Assembly (NCBI RefSeq): GCF_900114375.1
Contig: NZ_FOSV01000022.1
Span: 1-64,000 of the forward strand
DNA: 64,000 bases
DNA from: Methylorubrum salsuginis
GTDB taxonomy: Bacteria > Pseudomonadota > Alphaproteobacteria > Rhizobiales > Beijerinckiaceae
Direction: 5' to 3'
The notes below the pieces were generated by a model, which saw only the letters and a list, made by a program, of their open reading frames with translations, was not told the DNA's origin and ran no database searches. The position numbers and the translations under genes were made by a program. Below, piece by piece: positions 62,319 to 64,000 of the stretch; the first letter of the stretch is position 1, and every line of letters begins with the position of its first letter.

Positions 62319-64000
62319 GTGCGTTTGCCTCCATCCCCCACCGAGCGGCTGCCGACCAGCGAGCGGCTGACGACCAGCGAGCGGATTCGCAGCGCGACCG
62401 CGGCCCGGATCGGTCCGTTCCGGCACCTCCCGGCGCTGTTCCGCCTCGCCTGGGCGACGAGCCGCGCGCTGACGCTCGCCAGCATCGGCCTGCGGCTCGC
62501 CCGCGCGGCGATCCCGGCGCTGATGCTCTACGTCGCCAAGCTCGTCGTCGACACCGTCGTGGCCGGCCGGGCGGATGCCGTCGCGCTGGCGAGCGCCGCG
62601 GACTGGCTCGCCCATCCGCATCTGCGGCAGGTCGGCCTCCTGATCGGAACCGAGCTTGCGCTGGCGCTTGCCTCCGATCTGCTCGGGCGGGCCACGACCC
62701 TGGTCGATGGGGTGCTGGCCGAGATAACCGGCAACGCCACCACCCTCCGGCTGATGGCGCATGCCGCCACCCTCGATCTCGCCCAGTTCGAGGACCCCGC
62801 CGTGCAGGACGGGCTGGAGCGCGCCCGGCGCCAGGTGGCGTGGCGCGCCAACCCGATGGGCCAGTTGCTCGGCCAGCTTCAGGACGGCCTCACGGCGCTC
62901 TCGCTGGCGGTCGCCGTCGTCGCGTTCCTGCCCTGGGCGGTCCTGCTGCTCGTGCTGACGCTGATCCCGGCCTTCCTCAACGAACTCCACTTCAACCGAC
63001 AGGGCTACCGCCTCGCCTACCAGCGCTCGCCGGACCGGCGCGAGGGCGACTACATGCGCCAGCTCGGGGCCGGGGCCGAGACCGCCAAGGAGAACAAGCT
63101 GTTCGGCCTCAGCGGTTACCTCGCCGAACGTTTCCGTGTGCTCGCCGACCGGGCCTTGCGCGAGAACAGCCGCCTCGCCCGGCGCCGCGCCGTCGCGGGC
63201 GGGTTCTTCGCCAGCCTCGGGACGCTGGCCTACTACCTCGCCTACGGCGTGATCGCGCTGCGCACCGCCACCGGCACGCTGACGCTCGGCGACCTCACCT
63301 TCCTGACCGGCGCCTTCCTGCGCCTGCGCGGCCTCGTCGAAGGGCTGCTGCTCGGCCTGTCCCAGCTCTCGGGGCAGGCGCAGTATCTCGATGACCTGTT
63401 CGGCTTCCTCGCGCTCGCGCCCCGCCTGCCCGTGCCGGAGCACCCCGCTCCGTTCCCGACGCCGATCCGCGAGGGCTTCGTATTCGAGGCGGTGGGCTAC
63501 CGCTATCCCGGCGCCGAGCGCTGGGCGGTGCGCGACCTCTCGCTCACCATCCGGGCCGGGGAGGTGCTGGCGCTGGTGGGCGAGAACGGCAGCGGCAAGA
63601 CCACGATCGTCAAGCTCCTGGCCCGGCTCTACGACCCGACCGAGGGACGTATCCTGCTCGATGGGCGCGATCTGCGCGACTACGACCCCGAGACCCTGCG
63701 CACGCGCATCGGCGTGATCTTCCAGGACTTCGTCCGCTTCGACCTGACGGCGGGCGAGAACATCGCGGTCGGGCGCATCGCGGCGCGGGCTGAGGCGGAT
63801 CGCATCGAGGACGTAGCCGCCTCCGCGCTCGCCGACACCGTGGTGGCGCGCCTGCCCGCGGGCTACGACCAGCGGCTGGGGCGGCGCTTCGAGGACGGGG
63901 TCGATCTGTCCGGGGGCGAGTGGCAGAAGCTCGCCATCGCCCGCGCCTACATGCGCGAATCCGAGGTGCTGGTCCTCGACGAGCCGACCGCGGCGCTCGA
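62319..64000 (+). CDS. ABC exporter, fused permease/ATPase (5' part)
   Basis: The frame is open to the window end (560 codons). The start is a GTG at 62319, preceding a charged N-terminus (VRLPPSPTERLPTSERL). The membrane domain (residues about 40-340) holds six segments, for example LPWAVLLLVLTLIPAFLNEL and LGTLAYYLAYGVIALRTA. The nucleotide-binding domain has Walker A VGENGSGKTTIVKLL, Q-loop IFQDF, signature LSGGEWQK and Walker B VLVLDEPTAAL. A half-size exporter that would function as a dimer; substrate unknown. The divergent DMT gene overlaps its upstream region. Confidence 0.9.
   Translation, partial: MRLPPSPTERLPTSERLTTSERIRSATAARIGPFRHLPALFRLAWATSRALTLASIGLRLARAAIPALMLYVAKLVVDTVVAGRADAVALASAADWLAHPHLRQVGLLIGTELALALASDLLGRATTLVDGVLAEITGNATTLRLMAHAATLDLAQFEDPAVQDGLERARRQVAWRANPMGQLLGQLQDGLTALSLAVAVVAFLPWAVLLLVLTLIPAFLNELHFNRQGYRLAYQRSPDRREGDYMRQLGAGAETAKENKLFGLSGYLAERFRVLADRALRENSRLARRRAVAGGFFASLGTLAYYLAYGVIALRTATGTLTLGDLTFLTGAFLRLRGLVEGLLLGLSQLSGQAQYLDDLFGFLALAPRLPVPEHPAPFPTPIREGFVFEAVGYRYPGAERWAVRDLSLTIRAGEVLALVGENGSGKTTIVKLLARLYDPTEGRILLDGRDLRDYDPETLRTRIGVIFQDFVRFDLTAGENIAVGRIAARAEADRIEDVAASALADTVVARLPAGYDQRLGRRFEDGVDLSGGEWQKLAIARAYMRESEVLVLDEPTAAL
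62343..62384 (+). repeat. 18-base tandem repeat in the ABC exporter N-terminus
   Basis: GAGCGGCTGCCGACCAGC (62343-62360) is followed by the same unit with one change (62361-62378) and by GAGCGG (62379-62384). It encodes ERLPTS-ERLTTS-ER, in frame, so the repeat keeps the coding sequence intact. Confidence 0.8.

Overview
The window is a GC-rich stretch of an alphaproteobacterial genome. Methylobacterium/Methylorubrum (Hyphomicrobiales) is the best guess. That rests on the gene families and codon style (strong G/C at third positions), HWE-type histidine kinases, an EcfG-like sigma factor, a Ros/MucR regulator, an alphaproteobacterial GTTC-N7-GTTC LexA box and a bacteriophytochrome; no database search was possible. 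IS remnants, an integrase, metal-resistance operons, hipBA, a ParB/Toprim/strawberry-notch plasmid-type module and umuDC suggest accessory DNA: a megaplasmid or a chromosomal island. No rRNA, tRNA or CRISPR array was seen.

Layout. 1-1307: 3' end of an IS1182-type transposase and a tyrosine recombinase. 1701-4573 (minus strand): a complete ECF41 unit (AhpD-like protein, NAD(P)-binding protein, cupin, SigJ-type sigma factor) with two near-identical TGTCACA/CGTC promoters that match what this sigma class recognises. 4938-8791: an arsenic locus (arsH divergent from arsR-arsC-acr3-MFS). 8810-17172: a copper-type locus of HMA chaperone, His/Cys-rich secreted proteins, an RND adaptor and pump, a DUF305 protein, a glutaredoxin-membrane fusion and a Cys/Met-rich small protein; two genes sit behind CueR-like operators. 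17263-19632: a CorA-like channel with an altered GMN motif, an EcfG-like sigma factor with a NepR-like N-terminus, and a second ArsR regulator.

20097-34802 is a sensory block: a PAS-PAS-XRE regulator divergent from a bacteriophytochrome kinase, a CHASE-PAS hybrid kinase with Hpt domain, single-domain response regulators, a LOV kinase cut short by an IS remnant that is also joined to a truncated acetyltransferase gene, and an overlapping Crp/Fnr - GAF/PAS kinase - response regulator operon. 35182-39559 is a small oxidation cluster (GMC oxidoreductase divergent from DoxX, cupin, SMP-30 lactonase and VOC genes).

40046-41683 is hipBA with paired operators. 41975-51703 is the plasmid/ICE-like module: a SLOG-like DUF2493 protein, a Toprim protein, a 1451-residue methyltransferase/strawberry-notch helicase and a 747-residue ParB-like protein, with a divergent MucR-type gene that has no stop codon where the domain ends. 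52811-59095 carries small accessory genes (exonuclease, ferritin-like DUF892, DHH phosphoesterase, SDR, DUF6894). 59184-61255 is an SOS-type umuDC operon led by a small unknown gene under a LexA box. The window ends with a response regulator, a shortened DMT-type transporter and the 5' part of an ABC exporter.
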